Assembly (NCBI GenBank): GCA_013076295.1
Contig: RQOL01000876.1
Location: 1,922,001-1,986,000 of the forward strand
Origin: Sanderia malayensis
Taxonomy: Eukaryota; Cnidaria; Scyphozoa; Semaeostomeae; Pelagiidae
Length of the DNA: 64,000 nucleotides
Reading direction: 5' to 3'
Both the position numbers and the translations under genes were made by a program. Position 1 is the stretch's first letter. Each line of letters begins with the position of its first letter. Shown one piece after another: positions 41,101-53,100 of the stretch. The notes beneath the pieces were generated by a model. That model was not told the DNA's origin. It saw nothing but the letters and a program-made list of their open reading frames with translations, and did no database searches.

Positions 41101-44100
41101 TTGGATTTATTGTTTACCAGGTTAGTGAGAATTATTTCTTTCAATGAATTACTGACTCTGTAATGCAAACAGCCACTATAGAATGGAGCTTTCCCTTATA
41201 ATGAATTAATTGAACCCTTGAGCTGTTTTTAGTGCAGTTTACTCCTGTCTTTGCTCAGATGCAGTTTCCTATCTTGAAGCTCTCTTCAGTTCTAGTTGTA
41301 TCGAGACTTTGTTGCTTTCATTTGATAACAGCAGCGTTGTTGCAGTGAGCTTCAAAATGCTTCGTTGCTCTTTGCTAATAAACTGCTTCATATTGAGATG
41401 GCTGCTCTAGAAAATTAGTGTTCTTTGGAAGGGCAAGTTTCTTTCGAAAAACCATCTTTTTGTGAAGAACAGTTTTCTTTGGAAGGACAATCTCCTTTGG
41501 AAGAGCAATCTTCTTTAGAAGAGCAATCTTCTTGTGAAGAGCAAACTCTTTTGGAAGGGAAATCTCTTTTGGAAGAGCAATCTCTTTTGGAAGGACCAAC
41601 TGCTTTAGAAGATCCATCTATTTCATAAGGACATTGCATAATTGACTAACCTCTATGCACTTTTCTTTCCAGTTCTCTGTGCGCATATGGAAAAGCATTC
41701 TTCGGCCATTGTGGTGGTTCATGGTTGTCTACTCGATATTAATTCTTCTCATTGTCTACACTTACCAGTTCAAAAACATGCACGACTATTGGAAAAACGG
41801 AGCGCATATCACAGACAACTGGTATGCTATTTTGCTGTTTAATATCGAGATACAAATTGTGGCATCTAGTCTTGATATTAATAGAGTTGAATACAGTGCA
41901 ACCTCCATAGAACACTTATGCCTGATCAGTGTTGTTTTAGTTCGGATATCTCGAGCTCCCGCTATGTCGAACAAATTTTCATTACCCGTGCGAGTTCGAG
42001 ATAGCGAGAGTCGACCGTATTGAGATTGCGTTGCATTTTGCGCGTGACTATTGTCGTTACCGACTGGGTATATTTGTTTTGCTTTAGGCTGCACGATCTT
42101 GGTCTTCGACAACACGACAAGGCCAGCTTACTTGTTGAGCTCTCGATTCCAACCCTCTTCTCAATCGTCCTGGTTATTCAGCTGCACTTCTTTCACAAAC
42201 CGCTGACCATGAAGATCAACCGGCTCATCATCCATCGCAAACAGCTGCGCGCGCAGCAACAACTCTACTCGTTGATGCGGTCAATAACCGAAGAACCCGG
42301 ATCTTCACACGCGCCCGACATCACCGGACCTGACTCGGCTAATGCCAAGTCGGACGACAGTGAACAAGAACAGGATAGCCTTGATGATGTTGAAATGACC
42401 GGCCTTGCTAAAGTCCTCAGGTTCCACAAGTCCGCGTCGAGGGTACTGTGGCGGTTTGCAGAGATCCACGCGTTGAAAATTGTCAGCTTTGTTGTCATGC
42501 TTGTGGTTGTTCAACAGGTAGGATCTTGTCTGGATTTGTGTTGCGACCGAGTGAAGCTCTGAATTTTTCGGGTCCCAGCCTAGAATATTGCCTTGAGTGC
42601 GAGGGCCTAGGTGACACTTTCCGTGTAAGGCCTACAATGAAACTTTTTGGAGCTTTGAGCTGGCCTACAGGTTCTGGAGTGATTGCTTGAATATTCACAG
42701 CAATTCCAGATTTCTATCTCAATAAAAAATGGTGGAAGGAAGCAAATGATACTTGGTTATATGAGGGTAGTTAGTTAAAAAGTAATACCAGAGTGATACC
42801 ACAAATTTTTAAATTTAGCTGATTGATACTTTTTTAGGTGTCGGCATTCAATGCGATTTTCGTCATTCTTCTTGCAATATCAATGCCATCTCAAAGGCTA
42901 CAGAAAGTGATGAATTATTTCTTTGTCGTCTGGTCATCCATCGTTGTTCTCGCTCTCATGTGCTACCAGTTGAAGTTTGTCAGCGAAGACATACTCAAAT
43001 ACAACTGTACTGTTGACGGTTTCAAGAACGACGTTCCCCAATCGACCGGTCACTTTGCAAGCAACGCTAGATGGATTGGTTTGCACAAATCGTCGACAAT
43101 ATCAATGGAAGTCAGAGGCTATTTGTTCATCGTTTTGGTCATTGTCTTTGCAAAGGTCGTCAAGCATCATCAGGTATTGTCGATCGCTTGTTTAGTCATC
43201 TTAATTCAGATTGGCAATCTCAGGTTCATTTGATTTAATCGGATCAAGTCTATTCATCTTAAATTAGATTTGTTATCTCAGATTAATTCAATTCAATCGG
43301 ATCAAGTTTAGTCATCTTAAATTAAATTGGTTATCTCAGATTAATTCGATTTACTCGGATCAAGTTTATCAATCTTAATTTAGATTGGCAATCTCAGATT
43401 AATTTGATTTAATCGGATCATGTTTATTCATCTTTAATTAGATTGCCAATCTCAGATTAATTCGATTTAATCGGATCAAGTTTATCAATCTTAAGCTAGA
43501 TTGCCAATCTCAGATTATTCGATTCATCGGATCAAGTGATCTCAGATAATCTCAGATAATTTTGAGTAATCGAGATTGAACCTGTTTCTTAGTTCAGGCT
43601 GCATTATTCAACTATTTTCTGGGTTATGTAAGATTTATTAAGCTTGTAATCTCATTTACTTGTGCAGTGTTAACGTAGATGTGTTTTGCACTTTGAATTT
43701 CCTATTTTCTTCTTTTTTTTCTTTTCAGGAACTCTTTCACTATAAGAAGGGAATTCAAGTTCAGCCAGGAATTCTTTTTGAAGGGGTGACTAGACAAATG
43801 GCCGATGAAAATGCTTCGAACTGTTTGAAGTATTTATGCAACAATTTCTTCTCTTCGTTTGGCTTCGAGGTAGGTGACAACCTTATCTATCATCCTGAAA
43901 TGACGGTGCACATGTTGGCCTGAAAGGGGGAAATATTGACCTGTAATGAGGGTATGTCTTTCGTTGTGCGCACAGTAAAAAATATTGTCTCCAACTATCA
44001 GGGACATGGTCGAATTTTTATTTTTAGACTCCGGTCATTTTTTATCCCGAATTTTCCCAAATTGTCCCTAATTAGTTCCTAGTACCAGATTGTAAACTGC

Positions 44101-47100
44101 TGGGACTTACGTCACTGAATCGACCTTAAATTGTCATTAAATTGTTCTTAAATATTGTGTACATGACCAGAATTTTATTACATGCTGGCACTGTTTTAAC
44201 TCCAATTGATAATTGCGATGAATTCGGGAGTTATGGAAGGATATTTTTATTTTTGAATTTATCAAGGTTTATTTAGAGTAAGAAAATTAGCAATGTTAAC
44301 GTCTCATGACGCGTTTTGTAACAACCAAGCAATACCGGCTTAGCAATACACAATACCATATAGACATGCCATATCCCTTGACAAGAGAATTTGAACTGAC
44401 AGGATTAATAACCAAACTGTCACTTCTAGTTTCATTGGTATTATCGTGATGAGAACACATCAGTTTGGAACCACATGTTATGGTTGATATGCACTAAATC
44501 ATGTTTTTCTAATTCATTGCAGATCAATTTGATCGTCATTGTAATATGTATGGCAATGAGGTGTGATGCATTTGCTGTTCTTGAATCATTGTGGGCTGCC
44601 ACGTTTCTCTACGTGAAGAGGAAAAACAGCGAGCGCTTGTGGCCTTTTTACATCGGCTTCTTATGCATCTTCATGCCACTGCAGTACATTGTGATACTCG
44701 GGTGGCCTCCTGGACTTTGCTTAAGTATGTGCAAGTTGAATTACAATGTAACAAGCATCTAAGACAACCACCAATGCAGTCTTAATAAGACGAAGTTTGA
44801 AGTGGGGCATCAGAATTGAATCTTCCTGTTGCGAGCTATTAATTTTTTCGTTGCATCAGAGGCTTGTTAATTCAAGAGCATATTGTGTAATGAAGCAATT
44901 CAAGTGATTCTTCAACATAACCACGTGCCCTAGTGACATTGTTTGTCTTTTATGCTCATGACCTGTTCGTTCCAACGCGTCCCTTATTGACCATTCGTTT
45001 CTTCTAATCTCGTGCTTTCCCTTCTTAGATTACCCGTGGTCTGGTATGGATGGTAATTTGGTGCACTGGCTCTATCTCACCGACGTCAAACATCCGCAGA
45101 ACCAATTTGTTTTGCTTGCCGATTTCTTTCAACTGCTCGTCGCTTGCTGTCAGGAGAACTGTTTCGCCCTCGAGAAGAGGCAAAGGGCCGACGAACACGC
45201 GAACGAGGCTTGCAACGGATCCGATGTGCATCCATCTTCTTCATCGTCAAGGCCTGGATCGAGAGTTACCGCGCAGCGTCATTTGAAGTCACCAGCTGAT
45301 GATAAGAAACAATACATACCACCTGATTTTATGATCAACCGCACTTGGCTTGATTTCGCCAAGGTCAGTAGATTCAACGTTTCTAACTTTTCAACGGTAT
45401 ATTGCGATGGTTTTAATAACTGCCCGGGGCGTCTATTGAATTTATTAGAATTTAGACCAGGCGTTTAATGCAGTGCGGCTCAAAATTGCTCATTGCAATT
45501 TGTTTTTGATGTTTGAACAACGATGTTCAATGACAATGTTTCTTTCTTTCCTAGATCATCGTTCTCGAACAGTTTTATTGGCTGACACTTAGCATTGTGT
45601 ACATAACTGCACAAACAACTGCCAGTCTTTTCAACGCGGGTTTTCTAATGGCCAGTTTCTTCTTTCTATGGCACGGCCAATCCCTGTACTTGAGGCCTAA
45701 GCACACGTTAAGAAAATGGTGGAAGGTTTTCATTGGGTATAACTTCCTTGTCATTCTGTTCAAAGTTTGGCTGCAGGTAGTTAATATATTCAAGCCGTTA
45801 GTTTCAGTTTATGCCTATCGATAGTCATATAAACTGTTGATTGTACTCATCACAGAATTGCCTCGCTTTCATTTCAGATAGCCTCGTGTGTGTATATTGA
45901 CCGCATCCAGAGCCTCTCAAACGGGTGCGTCCTCGTGCAGTTGCTAAACCTGTACTGTCTCAGACAAAATGATTACGTACCGCACATGCGCAAAATCCCG
46001 TATTGCGCATCTGAAAAGAACACAGGGCTCTTTGTCGATTCAATCTGCTTCATGTTTGCTATTATCCAATATCGCATATTCAAATCCATCTACTTCAAGT
46101 ATGTCATCAGGGAACACAGAAAACAGTCAGACATGGCTACCAGGTAACACCCAATGTTTATTCATTTATTTTGGCACAGTCAAATCTGCATAGTTTGAAC
46201 TCGTGTAATTCGAACTCTATCTGATTCGAACGAAATTCTCTGTCCCTTCAAGGATCACTAACGAACCAATTTCTATAAAACAAATCTCTATAATTCGAAC
46301 GTTTTGTAATTCGAACATTTTCACACTTCCCCAGGGTGTTCGAATTAGACAGAGTTGACTGTATTTGTTTTTGTTATTTTTTTGCCTTATTGTTTATTCA
46401 TTCATTCAATCATTCATTAGTTTATTCGTTGTTTCATTTATTTATCTAGTCCTTCATACACCCATTTGTATATCTCCATGTTTATTTATTCATCTGTTGG
46501 CTTATTTATTTATATATTTGTTTACATTTTTTACATGTTTTATTTATTTAATCCTACCACTTACTTATTCGTCTTTCTATACGACCTCGTTCTCATTGCT
46601 TATCAGAGGAGCTCAACTCGTCGAAGAGAGGCTGAATGAACGGCTTTGCGAATCAAACGAAAAAGACCGAGCCAAAATGGAGGATATCAAAGCCAGGTAA
46701 TTAAATCAATTCTTTACCTATTTATTTTACAATAATCATTCTTAAACCAATACTCGTATTTCAAGTCCACTCACATCCAATGTGTTTGCAAAATAGAATC
46801 TTTTTATTATCAACCTAGTGTTTATAATATCAAAGCAAGTTAAATATTATTTCGGTGTTGCTTCTCTTCTGCGTTTGTATTTGATGCCAAATTTCTAACA
46901 TCTATTTCATCTGTATATTGTGATAAATGCCTTCCCTTCTAGCGTTGCTAAGTTAAAAATAAAGCAAGAAAAGCTGAACCCAAATCAAGAGGAACCACTG
47001 TCACATTACGAAGGTTTAATTTTTATTAATAATATTCTAATATAATATATAATAGTAATACAATATGTGATAGTAAGATAATATATGATAGTGATATATA

Positions 47101-50100
47101 CAATAGAAGTAACACACAAAGAATACTACATATATGTTGTTACTCGGAGTTTCACGCTATTGCGATCATCAGACATAGTGATATATATGTAATAGTAAGA
47201 TAATATAGGATAGTGATATAATATGTAATATACTAATGTAATATAACATTTACTTCACTTATGCTTGAAAAGCGCTGGATTCTGAAATACGGTCATCAAT
47301 CTGTCACTTTTACTTCCAGCTCTTTACTCTGGCGATTATTACTGGTATGAAAGCGATGATGAATCGGCATCTAAACGGCCTGCAATAGAAATCGAATCAC
47401 CCCACGAATCTTCGCATGCGTCCACATCTCTGCCATCAACTTCAGACCAATCGGGCGAATTGAAGTTGGATTCAGGCCTTTCTCCACGTAAGATTTGTTT
47501 TTCAATTCTGTGTGCGCAACTGGTTATCTTAAGATCAGTGTAATCATTGGATGGTCACGGGTTCGAGTATTGGAGTGAGAGGTCATGGGTTCGGTCCTCT
47601 TGATTGTCACTTCATATGGCTTCCAATTTGATTTGATTTTTTATTCAACAGCTTCGTCCATTATTGCTGAGCCGTCAATGTCGAGGGCAACTGTGAATGC
47701 CGGGGAATCTCCATCACCAAGTCTCAGGCGACGCAAGGGGACGAAAACAACTCCAAAAGGGGATACCTCTCCAAGTCCGTCGATAAGTCTGTTAGACCAA
47801 GACGACGACCAGCAACCGACCAGCGCGAGCACAAGCCGAGAAGCTGGCGAAAGCATCATTGAAAGCAACATTGCCGAAAACAGCGCCGAAGATGACTCGG
47901 CCGATACCGAGGATACGCAACGAACATGCATGGACGCGGTGAAAGAATTCGGTAGGAGTTGCCGAGTTTTCTTCGAACAAACCGCTAACGAGTTGATCGA
48001 ATATTTCAACGAAGTCTCCGCGGATTATCGAGCAATTGCTGTGCAGTTAGAGAAGGAGAGACGTATCAAATACAAGGAGCATGCCAAAGTGAGCCAAATG
48101 AAAGTGAGCCAAGCCAGCGCAGTTTCAACTTCATCGCCAGCAAAGGTTTGTAGGCTTCATCTTCAATTTATCTTTCTCTGTTTTATGTTGTGCTTGTATG
48201 CTTGTTACTTGGTCCCGCAAGTTGCTACAGGGGGATCCTGAATAAGAGTTGGCTAAGCCGATGTAAGCTATGCTGTATACCACCCCAAGGAACCATTGAC
48301 GACCAGTTATTTACTGTTGTGGAACTCGATAGGGTTTGAACGAAGTGTTTTGTTACCTCAAAAGCCCAACACCCATGACATTGGCAGATAACCTCTGATA
48401 AACCTAAATAAAATATATAACTAAATAACTTCTAAATAATACCAAACTTTCAATTCACGTTAAGCTGATATTTGCATGGTTGGTTTCAGAGCTGATTTCA
48501 CACGATGCTTGATATATAACACGATTAGTTTGATTACGTCACGAATCTCTTTTCCTCCCACCTTTCAGAGCTCTTCATCCGGCAGCAGTTCTTCGGCGAA
48601 GAACAATGAAGACGACAGTGACACGTGGTCATTTATCACAATGGACGAAGATGACACTGACGGTTGGCAGACGCAGGATTCCGTCGGTGTTCGCCTATCC
48701 GTTGCTTTCTATTACGCCATGCTGGCGAACACGGATCTTCTATGCTACGCTCTTATGATCGTCAACCACATGTACTATGCGTCAATCCTATCCATCCCAA
48801 TCCCGTTCTTCGTCTTCCTCTGGGGCATGTTATCCATTCCTCGCCCAACGAAGCGTTTTTGGATTGCCGTGATTACGTACGTTGAGCTGGTTATTGTCGT
48901 CAAATACGTGCTGCAGTTTGAGTTCGTGTCGTTCAACGATTGCGCGAATTATCAGACCGAAACGCGAAATACACCGTTGTGTGCGCCGCGGATTATTGGA
49001 ATTGAGCGGGGCGCGAATTCGACTATCTGTGACTTGCTGCTTTTGCTTGGGCTGTTCTTTCATCGTTTCGCTTTGAAGGTAAGTATACCGTGGCTTTATT
49101 TGTTGCTGTGAAATAAGATAAACGGCTATTGTTAAAACATGGACTGTGGAATATTGGAACGCTGGAAGTGGATATTGTGGAATGGAATATATCTTGAGAG
49201 CTGTGAGCTGTTTAAGTTATTTTAAAAGCACAGAACAATGCCTGTGCAAGACAGTTCAGTATTACCCCACCACTTAAAAGTGGTTATTTGGATTAGGGTA
49301 TTGTTTAAAAACAATACACTATTGTCGACATCTGTTTATCTATCTTTTAGTCAGTTTCTCAGTGGCGGGGTAATACTGTACTATTAGTTTTATGAGAAAC
49401 TGGAATTCTTTTTCAAAGGGCATTCCATTCTCATATCACAACCCAGGATTCCATGACAATCTCATCATATTCCACTTTTTTAAGACAGACATAACACACA
49501 TAACAGACATAACATATTCTTTGTACCTTTGCAGTTAGCTTCAAGTACCTTTGTACCTGAGGCTAACTGTACCTGAGGCTAACTGCCTGGCTATCTGTCT
49601 ATCAATCTCGATATGAGCTAGAGAGAACAATGCGGAGTGTTAAAACATTACATGGTTTTGATGCTTTTTATTTTTACAGGCTCATGGTCTTTGGAGGGAG
49701 AAGTCTTGGAATGAAGAAGAAGATGGCTTACATAATCAAAAATCCCCAACTCTTGATGGTATTGTGTCGTACTTATTCTGTTTACAATGCATCATTTATA
49801 TTGCCAATTATTAAGCTTTTACCAAAGAACGCAATCGTGTTTTAGTTCCATTTGAATTTGTTTCACCATATACATATTTATTTGTTTTAGTATCCACCAT
49901 TATCGTATTATTTTTTTTATTTCAGAAACTCAAACTCTCGAGCATTTGCCAGCACCGATTCTGTATCGAAATTCAACAGCAGAGAACGAAATTTCAAAGG
50001 TGGGGACCACACTCAATGCTCTGATATTTGTATTAATCTAGTGCTACTGTACAGCCTAAGTGCTTCACTGATGCTAAGTTTTTTTTTTTAGAAGGCATTC

Positions 50101-53100
50101 AGTATATTGGTAGATAGATAGGTAGGTAGGTAGGTAGGTAGGTAGGTAAGTAGATAGGTAGGTAGGTAGGTTAAAGAGATAGATAGGTAGTTCGGTAGGT
50201 AGGTAGATGGATACATAGATAGACCAACAAACACATGTCTTGATGACTTTTATTTTTCACAGACTCAAGACACGGAGCCCACTCTCTCTAGCAGCAGTAC
50301 AAGATCATCCGATAGAGAACGAAGGTTAGTCTGGTTTATGACTCGCAAAGTGTCTAATCCCACTAACCAGCATCTTCTGATCAGTTGAGTCAACCGTCTG
50401 GTATGGACATTTCAAATGTTAGCAGTCCGAGAACTCCATTCCAATTTTTAATGATCCATTAAGTTGATAAGAATATCATTCACAAAGAGCTTAATCCTAA
50501 TTAATCTTAATCCTAAATCCTAACTAGCGCCTTTTAATCTGTTTGGGGTAATATGGACTATTTACAGTGACGTTTGCAGGCTTGCTTATGACTGGCAACC
50601 AGAATGAACATTACTCAAGAAGATTTGGCATTTTGAATCTCGTATGCTTAACTCATCATGCAGTTTGTTACACGGAGAAGTTGTTTGTGCGTAAATATTC
50701 CACTGCATACCGTAAATCCTCGAATCAACCCCCTGGGGGCTTCTTTATGTTTTACCATTTTAGATGGGGGCTTATTCGAGGGGGGGGGCTAATTCTAGGA
50801 CTTACGGCATATGGTTATGTTTGTTCATTGACCAACTCAGTTAATCTATTTTTACAGCATGTTAGCCAACATACGAAGGTTTATTGAGAGAATGTTGGAC
50901 CCGAGGGTTGGCACAGGAGCTGTTGATGTCTACGCGTGGATGTTTGGCTGCCAATTTCTTGTTTTTCTCATCATTGCCTTCAGTTGGTCTGCATTCTCCT
51001 CCCCAGAGGTAAGCCTCCACGGCTGAAATTACTTGTAGTAAAGCTAACAATCCACTTTGTATCAGAGCTTTGAGTTTTAAAACACGAGGAGTGGTTTTCT
51101 ACACTACAATACGGGACAAAAGTCTTGGGACACTTTCGATTTTCGCAAATTTTGTAGCTACGTATCTTTCATCTCCCTCCACCCCCAAACAATGTTTTCT
51201 CTAGCGACAGTCTCAATTCATATTGCAAAATACCTTTGCACTTTTTTTCAGTCAAGTAAAAGAAACTTTGCTCAAATTATAGAAGAGAATGTGGTAAGTG
51301 GAATGTGGAATCTCATAAATTTACGCAGTTGTGCTATGTGTCGCATAATGTTAATATTGAGTTGTTTTTATTATAGGTACCAAGAACATTTTTGTATATG
51401 CTGCTCACCCAGTTTATTTTGATAATGGTTGATAGGTAATGATTTGAAACTTAAAATTTTTTGAAATATTTTTGCTCTTTTTGCTAATTAATGCTTGTGC
51501 TTTGCTTGGCTTGACTTGGCTTAGCCTGGATTGGTTTAGTTCTGCTCGGCTTAGCTTGGCTTGGCTCGACGCGACACGACTGAGCTTGGCTTGGCTTCAC
51601 TTGGCTGAGCTTAGCTTGTCTTAACTGAGCTTACTTAACTTGGCTTGGCGGAGTTTAAGCTACATTAATATATTTTGGATTATGCTTTCCATAATGATTA
51701 TTTGAACCGATAATTATTCCTTCCCTTGTAGATACCTTTACTTGAGAAAACTTGTTTTCATCAAGCTCCTTTACCTCGCATTCCTCGTATTCTCATTCCA
51801 CGTGTTCATGTTTCTGGCTGTTCCTATGATTACCACCAAGTAAGTTGTAATCCAATAAATTGCTGTTTATTTGCACAATACTATAGAGGGAGATTGCTTA
51901 TTCCATGCTCCATGTTCCGTATTCCCTTATTCCATGATTCCGTATTCTATACTCTGCTATCTTTCATAATATTTGCTTTTATCATATATACCATACATAA
52001 TCTATACATTGAGGCCCCACAATTAAATCCTTGGTCAAACGCGTGCAAAATTTCATCCAACAAGCCAAAACAATTGTTCCATAAAACAGGGCCTTTTCAG
52101 ATTGAACCCTATTGTTTAAAATAACACCCTATGCTTTCCCTTTGTTTTTTGTAAATATGAACCTGAAAGTTTCTTAGAAGTTGTTTTTTTTTGCTGGGTC
52201 TCACTGCATATTCGAATAGTTTTGCAGCCGGGATACATTTTTTTACTTTTTTTTCGTTTGTTCCAGGAAATTTATTGACAATGTCCCTGCCATATTCATG
52301 TACATCTTCCAGTGCCTTTACTTTGGTTTATCTGCCTATCAAGTCAGATGCGGCTATCCTATTAGAATCCTTGGAAACTTCCTCACGAAAAGCTACACGC
52401 TAACCAGCGGCATTCTATTTCAAGGGTATGTTTAGCAGCTTGTTGTCTCTTGCATGAGCTGTTTATACATGAGTACATATAATCGTATGCATGGTATCAT
52501 ATGGTATCATGGTATCATATGGTATCATGGTATCATATGCAGGAGGTAGCGCGCTACGCTCGCAAGCTATAGGACGATGTAGAGCTTCTTTGTTGAGCTT
52601 TTTCTGCGGTTATGTATAGAGTGAAGTCCCGATAACTCGAACCTTTAAGGCACGGATGAAAATGGTTCGAGTTAAGGAATGTTCGAGTTATCGAGTGTTA
52701 GAAAGTCACATTGGTTCAAGTTATCCAAGGTTCGAGTTATCGGGGACTCGAGTTATCGGGATTTTACTGTATTTTTAATTTTGTTTTGAATTTTATTTCC
52801 TTGCAGGATACAGTCGATCCCTTTTCTTCTCGAGTTGCGCAGTGTGCTGGATTGGGTTTGCACGGATACGACTCTTAGCTTGAGTCATTGGTTGAAAATG
52901 GAAGATATCTATGCCAACATTTACATCTTGAAGTGCTGGAGAGATTCAGAAAAGGTATTTCTTTACCTCCATGTTTGCTTCTCCAGATGGCATATTTTTG
53001 GAGCCATTTCTTTTGATACATACCCCCGGAATTTCTAATCGTTTGCATTGAATTACACTGTTAACTACCAGCAATGACGGGCGTCGCATAACGTGATAAC

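Noticed and set aside
41375..41639. Glu/Leu or Lys/Pro repeat proteins
   Set aside because: Both strands are open because of a degenerate 15-bp repeat in Piezo intron 12; there are no splice signals or frame link to Piezo.
47540..47610. tRNA-like segment with two GGTTCG B-box-like motifs
   Set aside because: There is no A-box at the right distance and the segment lies in Piezo intron 23; probably chance or an old SINE scrap.
48285..48395. Minus-strand tRNA or SINE (B-box-like GTTCAAACCC at 48341-48332)
   Set aside because: The A-box is weak and no cloverleaf could be drawn by hand. It stays a possibility only; tRNAscan-SE would decide.
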